Shown here piece by piece: positions 31,780 to 42,062 of a stretch of 64,000 nt of DNA. A program made the translations under genes and the position numbers. Each line of letters starts with the position of its first letter. Position 1 is the stretch's first letter. This DNA comes from Liopterus haemorrhoidalis (taxonomy: Eukaryota; Arthropoda; Insecta; Coleoptera; Dytiscidae): positions 36,250,306-36,314,305 of the forward strand of contig OZ020616.1 in NCBI GenBank assembly GCA_963971575.1, written 5' to 3'. The notes beneath the pieces were generated by a model. It was not told the DNA's origin and did no database searches. It saw only the letters and a program-made list of their open reading frames with translations.

Positions 31780-33178
31780 TGTGGCGCCCACTCCCGGCCC
31801 AGGTAGGGTAGGAGTACACGACGACACACAAGGGTTGACTTTGAAATGTCAAAAATTATAAAAGCGGGGTGCGCGGACCGGAGAATTTATTATTATAAAA
31901 AAATAAGGTCAGGTTCGTGGTGGAAATGCGTTGCCAATAAATTGAATAAAAGAGAGAAAAGGTTTTGGGGATCGCTAATATGTTAGGGAAATTTACAGTG
32001 TAAAAATTAATAATGATAGGTGGTGTAGCGTTGCCAGGAATAATAAAAAGAGAGAAAAAAGAATATTTTAAAAAAATTGTTGAGTTTAAAAAGTTTGAAC
32101 AAAAAAAAATTATTGGTCCAAAAAAAAAAAATTAATAATTTTAATTGTTGCAACAATTAATAGCGGTAAGCGCGGCGGTGAATACGGTCGGTTACACTGT
32201 AAATTAATCCCAGAACAAATTCATAAAAAATCGTGATTCTAAGTTTAAAGAAAGTTTTTATATCAAAATCTACAAAAAAAAAGATGAATTTAAATAATTT
32301 CTCAACGCAAAATGTTGAGAAATGGGTACAGATCTACTAGTGAATTTAAAACAAATATATTTGACTAAATTTAACAAATAAAAAATTATTTAAACAGAAC
32401 GATCCGCAGGAAGACACCGTATAACACGAGTTCGTACTGAGTGCAGCGACAGGTGACATCACTCAATAAAAAATTTGAAATGAATTTAAAATAGACAGAT
32501 TTTAACTAAAATTTAGGAAATTAAGAACAAACCTTTCTCTCGGGTCTTACAAAAATGCAGTAATTAATAAATTACTGCCCCAATGACGGAATTTAAGCAC
32601 AAAAGAAATCTGGAGGGAAAACTCCAGAAAAAATATTGTTAACAAGATATAAATTTAATAATTAATATACCCTTATATATATTAATTAACAATTAACACA
32701 ATTCAGGGGATCCTGATTAAATTAAAACTGATTTTAAACTATAACAGGAATATAAAATCAAAACCACGTCTTCTCACCTTGATCGGAAAAATATTAATGA
32801 AATTAAAAATATGGTTGCATTTTGGTCGCTTGCGCTGATCAAAATGAAATTAGTAACTATAATACCAGCGGCTCTAAACCAGTTATATTTAAATAAAATG
32901 TTTATTTAAATAAAATCAAAAATAAGTTTAAATAAATACGATAATATTGTAATATAGTATTGTATAATATTATAGAAAATATTATTGTAAAAGGAATAGT
33001 ATTCTGGTAATATATTGTAAGAATAAAATATATAGTGGTTCTAAATATGTTTTGTCTATAAAATGAATATTTATTTAAATTCTATAAAAATGGTAAAAAT
33101 TATAATTAAATGGAAATAAAATATAATTTGGAATAAAAATGAAAAATACAAAGTGGTACGCCCTAAGCGGGCGCTTCA
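31780..33178. mobile_element. probable solo LTR, 1.4 kb
   Basis: Begins TGTGGCGCCCAC and ends GTGGGCGCC-like GCGGGCGCTTCA (TG...CA with inverted termini). Flanked by GGTAC and CGTAC. A TATAAAA box followed by GC-rich sequence lies near 31858. No coding capacity. A TIR transposon with GTAC ends is the alternative. Confidence 0.5.
31858..31866 (+). promoter_or_regulatory. TATA box within the putative LTR
   Basis: ATTATAAAAG sits about 80 bases into the LTR and is followed by GCGGGGTGCGCGGACCGG, the layout of an LTR U3/R promoter. Confidence 0.4.
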
Positions 33179-33459
33179 CGTACTATGCGGCAAATTGTAG
33201 CTAAAGCTTCATTTTACAAATAGGTTTCTAGCTATTTTGTTCTATTGTGAAAACTATTTACAGTTATTGTACTTGGTAGTCTATATTTGCTGCCATCTTG
33301 AATCTGCCGCGGTTCTCAGAATAGGTTTTACGGGTAAAAATGATTTAATTTTTGTGAAGAATACGTGTACCAAGTGGCATTCCATTATCATCAAGCATAA
33401 TATTTTTCGACGAAGGTTTTAAATTATAAGTAATCAAGTCGAAAAAAATGTTGACATAT

Positions 33460-33590
33460 TGTAATGATATAGTGAGTCATGAAAAACATTTGGAGGAGGT
33501 TGTCAGAGGTTGTCAAGGAAATAATATTAAATAGTTCTTGTTGTTAATATTGATGTAAAATAATAATAATATATTTTAATAAACATTACA
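33460..33590 (+). repeat. 5' LTR of the gypsy element
   Basis: 131 bp, TGTAATG...CATTACA. Differs from the 3' LTR by an 8-base insertion after position 7 and one substitution. Contains the AATAAA signal (TTTTAATAAACATT). Its last A is also the A of an overlapping ATG. Confidence 0.93.
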
Positions 33591-33610
33591 TGGTGTCAGG
33601 TGATAACACT

Positions 33611-34430
33611 ATGAATTCAGGAGATAGTAACAGTAGTAAAAGGATTTGTGCTATAAATGGAATAGACGCACCGTCGAATTTTGGTTTCATACCAGAGGAG
33701 TGGCCAAAATGGTTCAAAAGGTGGAATCGATACAGGATCATAAGTGGTCTCGATAAAATGGATCAAAGCTACCAAGTGGCTAGTTTTATATATTTAATGG
33801 GCGACAAAGCGGAAGATATAATGGATTCGTTCAAATTAGAAGAGGTAGATAAAACTAATTATATCAAGGTTACAGAAGCTTTTGAAAATCATTTTATTAT
33901 CAAGCATAACGTAGTATATGATAGAGCTAAATTTAACACTAGGGTACAATAAGACGATGAGAGTGTCGAAGAATTTGTAACAGAACTACATCGCTTGGCA
34001 TCCAAATGTAATTATGGTGTTTTAGAGTCAGAGCTTATTAGAGATAGACTTATAGCAGGGTTAAAATACATAAAAGTTGGCCAGTCATTGGAGCTCAAGT
34101 CAGATATAACATTAGAAAAAGCAATAGAAAAAGCCAGGCAGGCAGAAACAGTGAAGAAAAATTAAGTGTTACTAAGACATCGTAACAATGGAGAAGAAAA
34201 AGTAATAAATGCGGTAAAGCTAAGGAAGGATAATCAGAGGAACTATCAAAATTATCAACGGAAAAGAAATGGCGTGCAAAATCAAGAAAATGGAAAATTT
34301 CCCTGTTATAAGTGTGGTAAAATGACACATAAATTTGGACGGTGTCCTGCAAGAGAGGCTACATGTTTTTTAAAAAGTTGGTCATTTTGCTCAGTTGTGC
34401 AGAAGTAGGAAAGTAGAAGATATATTAGAA
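33611..34430 (+). pseudogene. gypsy gag, broken
   Basis: Likely start MNSGDSNSSKR at 33611. Capsid-like region with EEWPKWFKRWNRYRIISGL and AFENHFIIKHN, interrupted by TAA at 33950-33952; continues in the same frame through SVEEFVTELHRLASKC and LIRDRLIAGL to a second TAA (34163-34165). First zinc knuckle CYKCGKMTHKFGRC is intact (CX2CX4HX4C). The second is damaged by a frameshift within TTTTTTAAAAA near 34370, which loses one Cys. The reading then moves into the pol frame. Confidence 0.85.
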
Positions 34431-35742
34431 GAAAATTATAAATATTCTGATTCTGATGAATCTTGTTTTGTTGATGTTGTTACTGGAGGAGACGGTACGC
34501 CATGGAGAACAAAAATTAAGTTAGATGGTACAGTAATTAACTTTAAAATTGATACAGCAGCAGATGTAACGATAATTCCGAGAAATGTATACTTGAAAAT
34601 TTTCAAGCATAAGAAATTACGAAAAACAAAAAAAAAGTTTTTTGGTGCAGGTCAAAATGAAATTTTTACCGATGGGAGCATGATTTGTGAACTGCGGTAT
34701 GGAAAAAAGATGATTCAAGAAAAAGTATATGTAGTTAACATGTTGAATGAGCCATTATTAGGTAGGCCTGCTTTAAAGAAATTGGAAATGGTTGCATTTC
34801 TTGAGAATTTAGAAACAACGAAAGAGATTACGAATATATTCCCCAGTTTGTTCAAAAACAAATTCGGAAAACTAAAGGGAGAATATGACGTTAAATTGAA
34901 AGAAAATGCTGAGCCTTTTGCTGTAAGTTCAAGTAGGCGCGTTCCTATTCGCCTGCGTGAGAAACTAAGAAATGAAATTGACAGGATGCTGGAAGATGAT
35001 ATTATAGCTCCAGTCACAGAGGCAACAGAATGGTGTGCTCCGATTGTTTTGGTGGCTAAAAAAGAAGCAGGTGAAATTAGATTATGTACAGATTTTACTC
35101 AACAAAACAAATTTTTAATTAGAGAAAGATTAATTCTACCATCTGTTGATGAGACTTTAGCTAAAATAGGTAATGCTAAAGTTTTTTCAAAATTAGATGC
35201 AAAATGTGGGTTTTGGCATATTCCCTTATCAAAAAAATCTTGCAAATTAACGACTTTATAACTCCGTTTGGGAGATACTATTATAAACGTTTGCCCTTTG
35301 GCGTGTCTTCAGGACCGGAACATTTTCATAAGCGAATAGGCCAAATAATTGATCGTCTTGATGGAGTAGTACATCATATAGATGATATTTTGATATTTGG
35401 AAAAAATCAAGAGGACACAATAAAAATTTATTCAAAGTTTGTAGGAAACTAGAAGAAGCTGGTATTGTACTGAATAAAAAAAAATGTGAGTTTAATGTTT
35501 GCAAAGTAAAGTTTCTAGGCTACGTGATAAGTGGCAACGGATTGGAGATAGATGAAGCTAAATTTAAAGCCATACGTGATTTACCATCTCCTACAAATTT
35601 AAAAGAATTAAGAAGATTTTTGGGTATGTATAATTATTTAATAAAATTTGTACCTAAATTAGCTGATGTAAATAAGCCGATAAGAGAATTGCTAAGAAAA
35701 ATACTGAATTTATTTGGAATGATATGCACAATAAAACATTAG
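34395..35742 (+). pseudogene. gypsy pol: protease and reverse transcriptase, broken
   Basis: The protease active site appears as DTAADVTIIP (Ala where DTGA is usual). RT begins about 34860; motifs include APIVLVAKKEAGEIRLCTDF, FSKLDAKCGFWHIPL, LPFGVSSGPEHFHKRI and HIDDILIFG (YVDD equivalent). Frameshifts occur near 35230 (A7 run), near 35430 (A5 run), and near 35700 (A5 run). So RT is split into at least three frames and cannot be active as written. Confidence 0.88.
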
Positions 35743-37523
35743 AACGTTTAAAACAGCTCTTGATGCAGGCGCCAGTACTCGCAAATTATGATGTGAATAA
35801 AGATACACGGTTATCAGCTGATGCCTCAAGTTATGATATTGGGGCTACTTTAGAGCAAAAACAGAATAATGGAATTTGGCGACCTACTATGTATATCTCG
35901 AGGGCCCTAACTGACACAGAAATGTTTTATGCACAAATAGAAAAAGAGGCGTTGGCAATAACATGGGCTTGTGAACGATTGTACTGTTTTTTAATTGGTA
36001 AGAAGTTTGCCATTAACACTGATCATCTGCCATTAATTAGAATATTCACAGATAAACCAATAAATGAGTTAACAGGTCGATTGCAGAGATTCAGAATGCG
36101 AATGATACAATTCACCTATGACATTAAACATGTTCCAGGGAAAAGTTTTTATGTAGCAGACGCTTTATCCCGTGCACCAGTAAAATCTGTTGAAACTAGC
36201 AAAGAAAAACTGAAAAGAAATCTAGTTGAAAATCAGATAAATTGTGTTGTACAAAATTTACCAATTTCAGATTTTAGAGTTAGAAGAATAAAGGAAACAC
36301 AAGATTTGGATGAAACTTGTGGTAATATTAGACAATGTATTACAGACGGTTGGGAAAACAGTCCTGACAAACTGCAAGGATTTAAAATTTATAAAGATGA
36401 ATTGTATTATTCAAAAGAAGGCATAATTTTAAAAGGGAATAGGTTATTCATTCCTAAAACGATGAGGAAAGAAATTTTAAGCAAATTACATGATGGACAC
36501 AATGGGATTGCGAAGTCGAGGCGTTTGGCTAAAATGACTGTTTGGTGGCCAAATATTAATACAGACATTGAAAATATGATCAAGGATTGTAAAATATGTT
36601 TAAAATTACGAAAAAATCCAACTGATCCTTTAATGTCAACTAAATTGCCCTCTTTACCATGGCAAGAATTAGCAACTGATATTTTTACTTACAATGGAAG
36701 TAATTACATTGTTATTCAAGATTATTTTTCAAAATTTATTGAATGCAAGAAATTAAGAAATTTAATGAGTGAAGAAATTACTAAAATATTCAAAGAAATA
36801 TTTTCACGGCATGGAATTCCAGAACTGTTAAGATGTGATAATGGAACACAACTAGTATCAGAAAAAGTAAAAAGATTTGCAGAGAAAAATGCTTTCAAAA
36901 TTATAACTAGCAGCCCACATTTTCCTAGATCTAATGGTCAAGCTGAAAAGGCAGTACAGATTTCTAAGAATATAATTAAGAGTGGGGAAGGTAATTTAGG
37001 ATTTTTGTTCTATAATGCAGCACCTTTAGAGTCAGGTTACTCTCCAGCTGAATTGCTTATGGGGCGAAAACTTCGAACGACGATTCCAATTTTACGAAAA
37101 AATCTTGTACCCAAACTTCCAAATTATAAAAAATTCAAGGAAAATGAAGAAAAATTTAAATTAAGACAAGCTAAAAATTTCAATAATAGACACAGAATTC
37201 AAGAAAGACAAGAATTGGAACCAGGTAGAATAGTACGGGGCGAAGATAGAGATTCAGAATACAAAATAACAGAAAAAGCAGAAACTGGCGAAAAGCAAAA
37301 AATTGAAGACAACACAGAAGATAATAATGATGATAAACAAGTAAAGCCAGTAAACAAAGAGGAAAATAATGAGAAAAATGAAGTTGAGAAAACAGAAGAA
37401 GAAGCTAAGCAGCCTGTCAAAAGAAGCGAACGAATTGATGAGAAAACAAAAGAAGCTAAGCAGCCTTTAAGAAGAAGCGAACGAATTAAGAAGAAAGAAA
37501 ATCATCATTGCACAAAGAGCTAG
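35724..37523 (+). CDS. gypsy RNase H and integrase, open for 599 codons
   Basis: Continues pol after the last frameshift. RNase H: LSADASSYDIGATLEQK, EALAITWACERLYCFLIG, FAINTDHLPL. Integrase zinc finger: HDGHNG....DCKICLKLR. Catalytic D, D, E seen as ATDIFTYNG, LLRCDNGTQLVSEK and RSNGQAEKAV. The C-terminus lacks a chromodomain and ends in a Glu/Lys-rich tail with repeats of EAKQP..RSERI. The uninterrupted 1.8 kb contrasts with the broken upstream part. Confidence 0.9.
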   Translation: MHNKTLERLKQLLMQAPVLANYDVNKDTRLSADASSYDIGATLEQKQNNGIWRPTMYISRALTDTEMFYAQIEKEALAITWACERLYCFLIGKKFAINTDHLPLIRIFTDKPINELTGRLQRFRMRMIQFTYDIKHVPGKSFYVADALSRAPVKSVETSKEKLKRNLVENQINCVVQNLPISDFRVRRIKETQDLDETCGNIRQCITDGWENSPDKLQGFKIYKDELYYSKEGIILKGNRLFIPKTMRKEILSKLHDGHNGIAKSRRLAKMTVWWPNINTDIENMIKDCKICLKLRKNPTDPLMSTKLPSLPWQELATDIFTYNGSNYIVIQDYFSKFIECKKLRNLMSEEITKIFKEIFSRHGIPELLRCDNGTQLVSEKVKRFAEKNAFKIITSSPHFPRSNGQAEKAVQISKNIIKSGEGNLGFLFYNAAPLESGYSPAELLMGRKLRTTIPILRKNLVPKLPNYKKFKENEEKFKLRQAKNFNNRHRIQERQELEPGRIVRGEDRDSEYKITEKAETGEKQKIEDNTEDNNDDKQVKPVNKEENNEKNEVEKTEEEAKQPVKRSERIDEKTKEAKQPLRRSERIKKKENHHCTKS

Positions 37524-37578
37524 ATTTTAGCAAAATATTTTATTTAAATTGTTTTTTATTTTGTTGCAGAAGGGGAGA

Positions 37579-37701
37579 TGTAATGAGTCATGAAAAACAT
37601 TTGGAGGAGGTTGTCAGAGGTTGTCAAGGAAATAATATTAAATAGTTTTTGTTGTTAATATTGATGTAAAATAATAATAATATATTTTAATAAACATTAC
37701 A
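37579..37701 (+). repeat. 3' LTR of the gypsy element
   Basis: 123 bp, same termini as the 5' copy; preceded by a purine tract and followed by the duplicated CATAT. Confidence 0.93.
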
Positions 37702-37949
37702 CATATTATTTGAACATTTCTACACAAAACTATATAAATAAAAAAGTTATTTGAAACCCATGAATAGATTTAAAAAATTAAAGAACAATGTTGCTGATGT
37801 CTATTATTAAGTTATTAAAAATATCCTATTAGATAGATAAAAATTCAGTGCAAATTTTGATGTATAGATTGATACTAATTTTATTTCAGATCGTTTGTTT
37901 TGTATAAGAAATTGGTAACCTCTGGGGGTTATACGCAGTCTTAATGAGA

Positions 37950-38270
37950 TTTTGATAAATCTCAACATACACGTTACTTATGGACAATAGCGCACTGTCA
38001 TAATTTTCTGCTATAAGTTCTGTATGTAGTTATTTACTTGTGTGTATCATTAATTTTATAATAATAAATTACAGATGTATAGTAGTATTTTATTGATTGT
38101 TTGTATCTCGTATCTTTTGCTTTTGAAAATATCAAGATTGGTATTTTTTCTTTTTGAACCGATAACTATTATTTTAATAAATTGCCCTACTTCACTGTAC
38201 AGCCGGAAACAGTTATCCGCCATTTTGAAATACCATCCTGGTCTGTCCAATTAATATGTAAGCCTCCTTC
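37950..38270. other. unassigned stretch
   Basis: Holds a short ORF (ATG near 38074, about 58 codons) with a hydrophobic start following an acceptor-like attacag. No relative recognised and no continuing exon found. Confidence 0.4.
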
Positions 38271-38274
38271 CTTT

Positions 38275-38425
38275 AGTATTTTCCTTCAATGGGTCATCTG
38301 TATATAATGAGCAGTAGACAATGTTTAGGAAAGTCGTTTATGTATATGCTGAAGGGGATCGGTCCAAGGATTAATCCTTGTGGGACACCAGCTTCTATTT
38401 TCTTAGTGGTGGATTTACATTATTC
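38275..38425 (-). pseudogene. LINE reverse transcriptase fragment, sister of 25610-25765
   Basis: Minus strand: [20 protein letters not shown], then the YADD region with a substitution. Same RT segment and breakpoints as the copy at 25.6 kb. Confidence 0.75.
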
Positions 38426-38429
38426 CCTC

Positions 38430-38730
38430 TTTTATTATCTAGGTGTTACTATATAACATTATGAGAAACGACCAAGATTTTAATAATCATTTTGTTTCTC
38501 TAATCGAGAAGCAAAGATATTGATATGATTATACTTGTGCGGCATACAGTAAAAAAAATGAACCAAGATCAATCTTGGGAAAGTGGTTGCTAAAGAAGTT
38601 TCAGAATTAAATAAGTTTTATATTTATTTAAATATGCCAGTTATTTTAACAGAATATTTTTTTTTAATTGTGCAAAGTAATTATTCAGTAAGTTGAACCA
38701 TTACAGGTGATTTTAAAGTTTTGTTATTAT
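38430..38730. other. unassigned AT-rich stretch
   Basis: Nothing recognised. Confidence 0.5.
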
Positions 38731-38732
38731 TA

Positions 38733-39112
38733 GAGACCGGTAAAAATATGCAACGGTGCTTTTTTATTAATACTAATAACAATTTTTCATATGCAACGGT
38801 ATAATTTTAAACTTTATTTTAACAAAAAACCAACAAAAAACTAAAGAATAAAACACTTGTACCGCAATGAATTCTTATCTTAATAACAACACCTCATTAT
38901 TTTGGGATTATATCCGAGATAGGTAATTCCGGTCACTCCTTTCCCATTGGTCAGTTTTTGATAAGATATTAAATTTTTATACGCTACACTATTTGTCAGC
39001 AGGACACATTACAAATATATATAATTACATTTTATTTCTACAGATAACACATGTGCCGCTTTTTATCGAAAAACACCTAACTAAAGTACCGTTGCATATT
39101 TTTGCCGGACTC
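38733..39112. mobile_element. 380-bp MITE with TA duplication
   Basis: GAGACCGGTAAAAATATGCA at the left is inverted at the right as TGCATATTTTTGCCGGACTC; CAACGGT and ACCGTTG continue the repeat. TA borders. Confidence 0.75.
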
Positions 39113-39119
39113 TAGTTAT

Positions 39120-39775
39120 TATACAATATATAAACGATCGTAAGTACCGCTACTTAAATACTAATTAAATTAGGTTGTTATTGTTATGATATAATATTTT
39201 TAAATTATTATTTTTTTTACTATACATCTAACATTTTAAATCAGACGTCCACCTCGTTCGAGGATATAATTGTTACCAAACGTTATCAGCAATGATCGCT
39301 GTATTCAGGTCATGTTACTTTTAAATCATACCTTCATTAAATCTTTTTCAGATCATTGTTAAGTCACTAATGTTACTTTTGAACGCTCGGACTTAATATC
39401 CGGAAAGGTATAATTCAACTAGAATTAAGTGAAATAATTTATTCAAATTTGGCTACCGAGTACCCCAAATGCTTAGGAGAGGAAAAAACTCCCATAATAC
39501 TAACAGTTTTTAAGTAAAGTTGGGAAAAGAACAGGGTTGGCTTTCAATGTGTTTATTTTTTAAATATTGTAGTTACACTGTGTCTTTTGTAGTTTCTTAA
39601 CAAAATTTGTATTCTTTAATATAAATATAGATCGCTTTTTATGTCTGAAAATAATAATTTCTCTTAATTAATCAGTTCTCCAGCGTCGTATGCATTTAGT
39701 CTCCATTATTGCTTGTCGTTTGTCAATTTTTTTAAAACTGAAGTAATCATTTTATTTTTAAGAAAGCATAAAATA
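39120..39775. other. unassigned AT-rich stretch
   Basis: No repeats or coding domains recognised. Confidence 0.5.
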
Positions 39776-39777
39776 CC

Positions 39778-40744
39778 ATGAGTTCAAAAAGAAATTACAT
39801 AAGGGTTGGCTGTGGAAAAATAAAATAATGTCTATTACAAGTTTTATATAACAAAATTTAAAATAATTGAATTGCTTAATTGAATTTTCAATAGAAACTT
39901 ATGACAACAGTGATGACAGTTAATTAATTGACAGTTAAAGCACAAATTATTAAACAAGGAAGATAGCGGACTCCCACGTTACGGCTTTGGACAGCGATAG
40001 TTGCGACATTCGTGGTTGTAATATGAACTAGGATTAGATAGTATGCAACCCGCAGTGCACACAAATATATTTTTATATTTTAAATTGCTATGAATCGTGC
40101 GACCATTAATTTTCTACCAAAATTGAAAAATATAATGTAATTTTGGTAGAAAAATAAAAATTGCCTTAAATCGAAAATTATGATTAATTTATTTACAACT
40201 CTCCTAATTAATTTCCTAAAATTAAAATTAATTAATTGTTAAAAGTTAATACTTCAGTAAGCATTAAGTTTTATTATTTTATTTGCAAGCAAGCATATGA
40301 AATAAATAAACAAGTATTTATTTTTTACTTTTATATTTACTTTTATTGTACATATTAAATTTAGTCTGTGCCATTTTTTTTATTACACTATTTATAACTT
40401 TTGCATTTACTATTTAAAATATTATTAATTTCACTACACCATTTGAAAATAAAAAATGTGGTGCGAATATTTAAAATGTCTTATAAAATTCATCACTGTC
40501 ACAATCACAATTTACTGTCACCTATCGTTACAACGTCAAAAACAATTGCCGCAAATTGCCGATAATGAAGTGTTCTCAAAATGTTGGTAAAAAAAAACGC
40601 TTTTAGCGCTGTTGGTGGATGGAATATAACTTAAAACCGTTTCAAGGCCGTGTATATGAGTTTCATACCCCTGAGTTAAAGCTTACAGTACACATTATTT
40701 TTTTTTTCCACAGCCAACCCTTACGTAATTTATTTTTGAACATA
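39778..40744. mobile_element. TIR element, about 970 bp
   Basis: Arms of about 53 bases: AAATTACATAAGGGTTGGCT and its inverse AGCCAACCCTTACGTAATTT, followed by GTGGAAAAA and AATAATGT in both. No transposase recognised. Confidence 0.75.
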
Positions 40745-41373
40745 TGATATATCGTCTATTAAAAAATTAAATAGATGTTTCAAGTATAGTCATTTTATTT
40801 TCATACTATTAGGGTAGGAAAATTTTATACATTCGAACTTCCATAACTCGAACATCTATCATAAGTCAAATTTTTCAATATCTCGAATTTATTCGAAAAT
40901 TTTTGTGGCAACATCGCATTTTACATAAATAATTGTTTCTATACCTTGATTTTCTCTACGTCAAACTAAACTCAAACCTGCTAAATAAACAACAAACTAA
41001 ATAAAAAAAAAAGATAGACAAAATTACTATAAGATAGATATATGTGAATACAAGTGTCAAAACAAATCAGAACGTAATATATCGGCAAATTTAAACTAAA
41101 TAAAATTTAGCGATACCAATTCAAATGTCCCTATTTTAAATAAAAACTTTTAAAATTTGTAAATCTTCAAAATGATCTTGAACACAAACGAAATAGGACT
41201 TTTATAAGTATGTTTTAGTAAAATAAAAGAGTGAAGAGCAATATTAGTTATTTTATCGCCAGTAAGTTTTTTATTGAAGTTATGACGCAAAATGACGAAG
41301 TGCATTACTTGGCGATTTCAGTATACAGTAACACAGCCAGGATTTTGACGTGGGTCGAATCATAATTCTGGCA

Positions 41374-41387
41374 GGGGGGGGGGGGGG
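41374..41387. repeat. G14 homopolymer
   Basis: Fourteen G in a row after tctggca, possibly the inner part of a hAT-like terminus (CAGCCAGGATTTTGACG at 41334). Confidence 0.9.
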
Positions 41388-41445
41388 AGCAAACTCGTGC
41401 CACAGTCTACGTAAATGATACTCAATAACAATGCGAATACAATTC

Positions 41446-41800
41446 TTCTTCTTCATTTTGTACTGTCAGTCAGGTTGGCTTTTGGCCTCAGTCACAAGTC
41501 CTTCATCTTGATCTGTTAATTGACAGGTCTTTCCATGTCTCCTGTATTCCAACACTTGTTAGAACTTCGGTTAGGTAATCTCTCCATCTCTTTCGAGGTC
41601 TTTCCACTGGTTGATGGTTATCCAATCGTCCCACATCTTCATCACGTGTACTATCTATTGTAATAATCTACCTCTCAGTACTGGTGCGACACACGGCCTT
41701 GAGTACAGTTTTCGGATATCTTTGTTCTTAAGGATTCTGTATTCGCCATTAATTTACATGGGACCAAAGAGTCGGCGTAATATTTTATTGGCGAATAAAA
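41446..41800 (-). pseudogene. RTE-like LINE 3' end remnant
   Basis: Starts on the plus strand with TTCTTCTTC (minus (GAA)n tail), then the complement of the EAK, GRPR..W and GHV-type segments, ending at the GPM.INGE region near 41760. Third member of the set with 7693 and 16160. Confidence 0.7.
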
Positions 41801-42025
41801 TTGGATTATTAATTTTCAAAATAACAAAAATATCTATATGTCAGTCGTTTAATCAACGTAGTTGGTCATTTTGCGTATAACTTCAATGACAAAATAACTA
41901 AATCGATTTTTTTTTTGCATGTGAATTATAGACTGGAATTGCTCTTCACTCTTTTATTTTACTTTTGAAGTTATATTTAGTTTGTGTTCGATAGTCATTT
42001 TGAAGATTTACAAATTTTAAAAGTG

Positions 42026-42029
<4 letters not shown>

Positions 42030-42062
<33 letters not shown>

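Larger units (their letters stand above)
33460..37701 (+). mobile_element. Ty3/gypsy (Mag-like) LTR retrotransposon, structurally complete
   Basis: LTRs 33460-33590 and 37579-37701, 5-base duplication CATAT (33455-33459 and 37702-37706), primer-binding site TGGTGTCAGG directly after the 5' LTR, polypurine tract AGAAGGGGAGA directly before the 3' LTR. Order gag, protease, RT, RNase H, integrase; no envelope frame. The coding part carries several stops and frameshifts. Confidence 0.93.
31566..37944. mobile_element. TTAA-flanked inverted-repeat element (host of nested insertions)
   Basis: The left arm (31566-31690) and right arm (37810-37944) are inverted homologues: ACAACCC and ACTTATACAAAAC near the ends, CAATCTATA..TCAAAATTTGCA and TCTAATAGGATATTTT further in. 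Both start at TTAA. Removing the solo LTR and the provirus leaves about 740 bp. TTAA recalls piggyBac targets, but no transposase is present. Confidence 0.55.

Noticed and set aside
35724..37523. Domesticated integrase-like host gene
   Set aside because: It sits inside an intact LTR/TSD/PBS/PPT framework and continues the pol frame, so it is ordinary retrotransposon coding sequence.
33460..37701. Endogenous errantivirus with envelope
   Set aside because: No third frame follows integrase; the 3' LTR begins about 55 bases after the pol stop.
38074..38250. Possible signal-peptide exon after attacag
   Set aside because: Looks like the DUF1091 exon 1 pattern at first, but there is no donor with a continuing exon and no family match.
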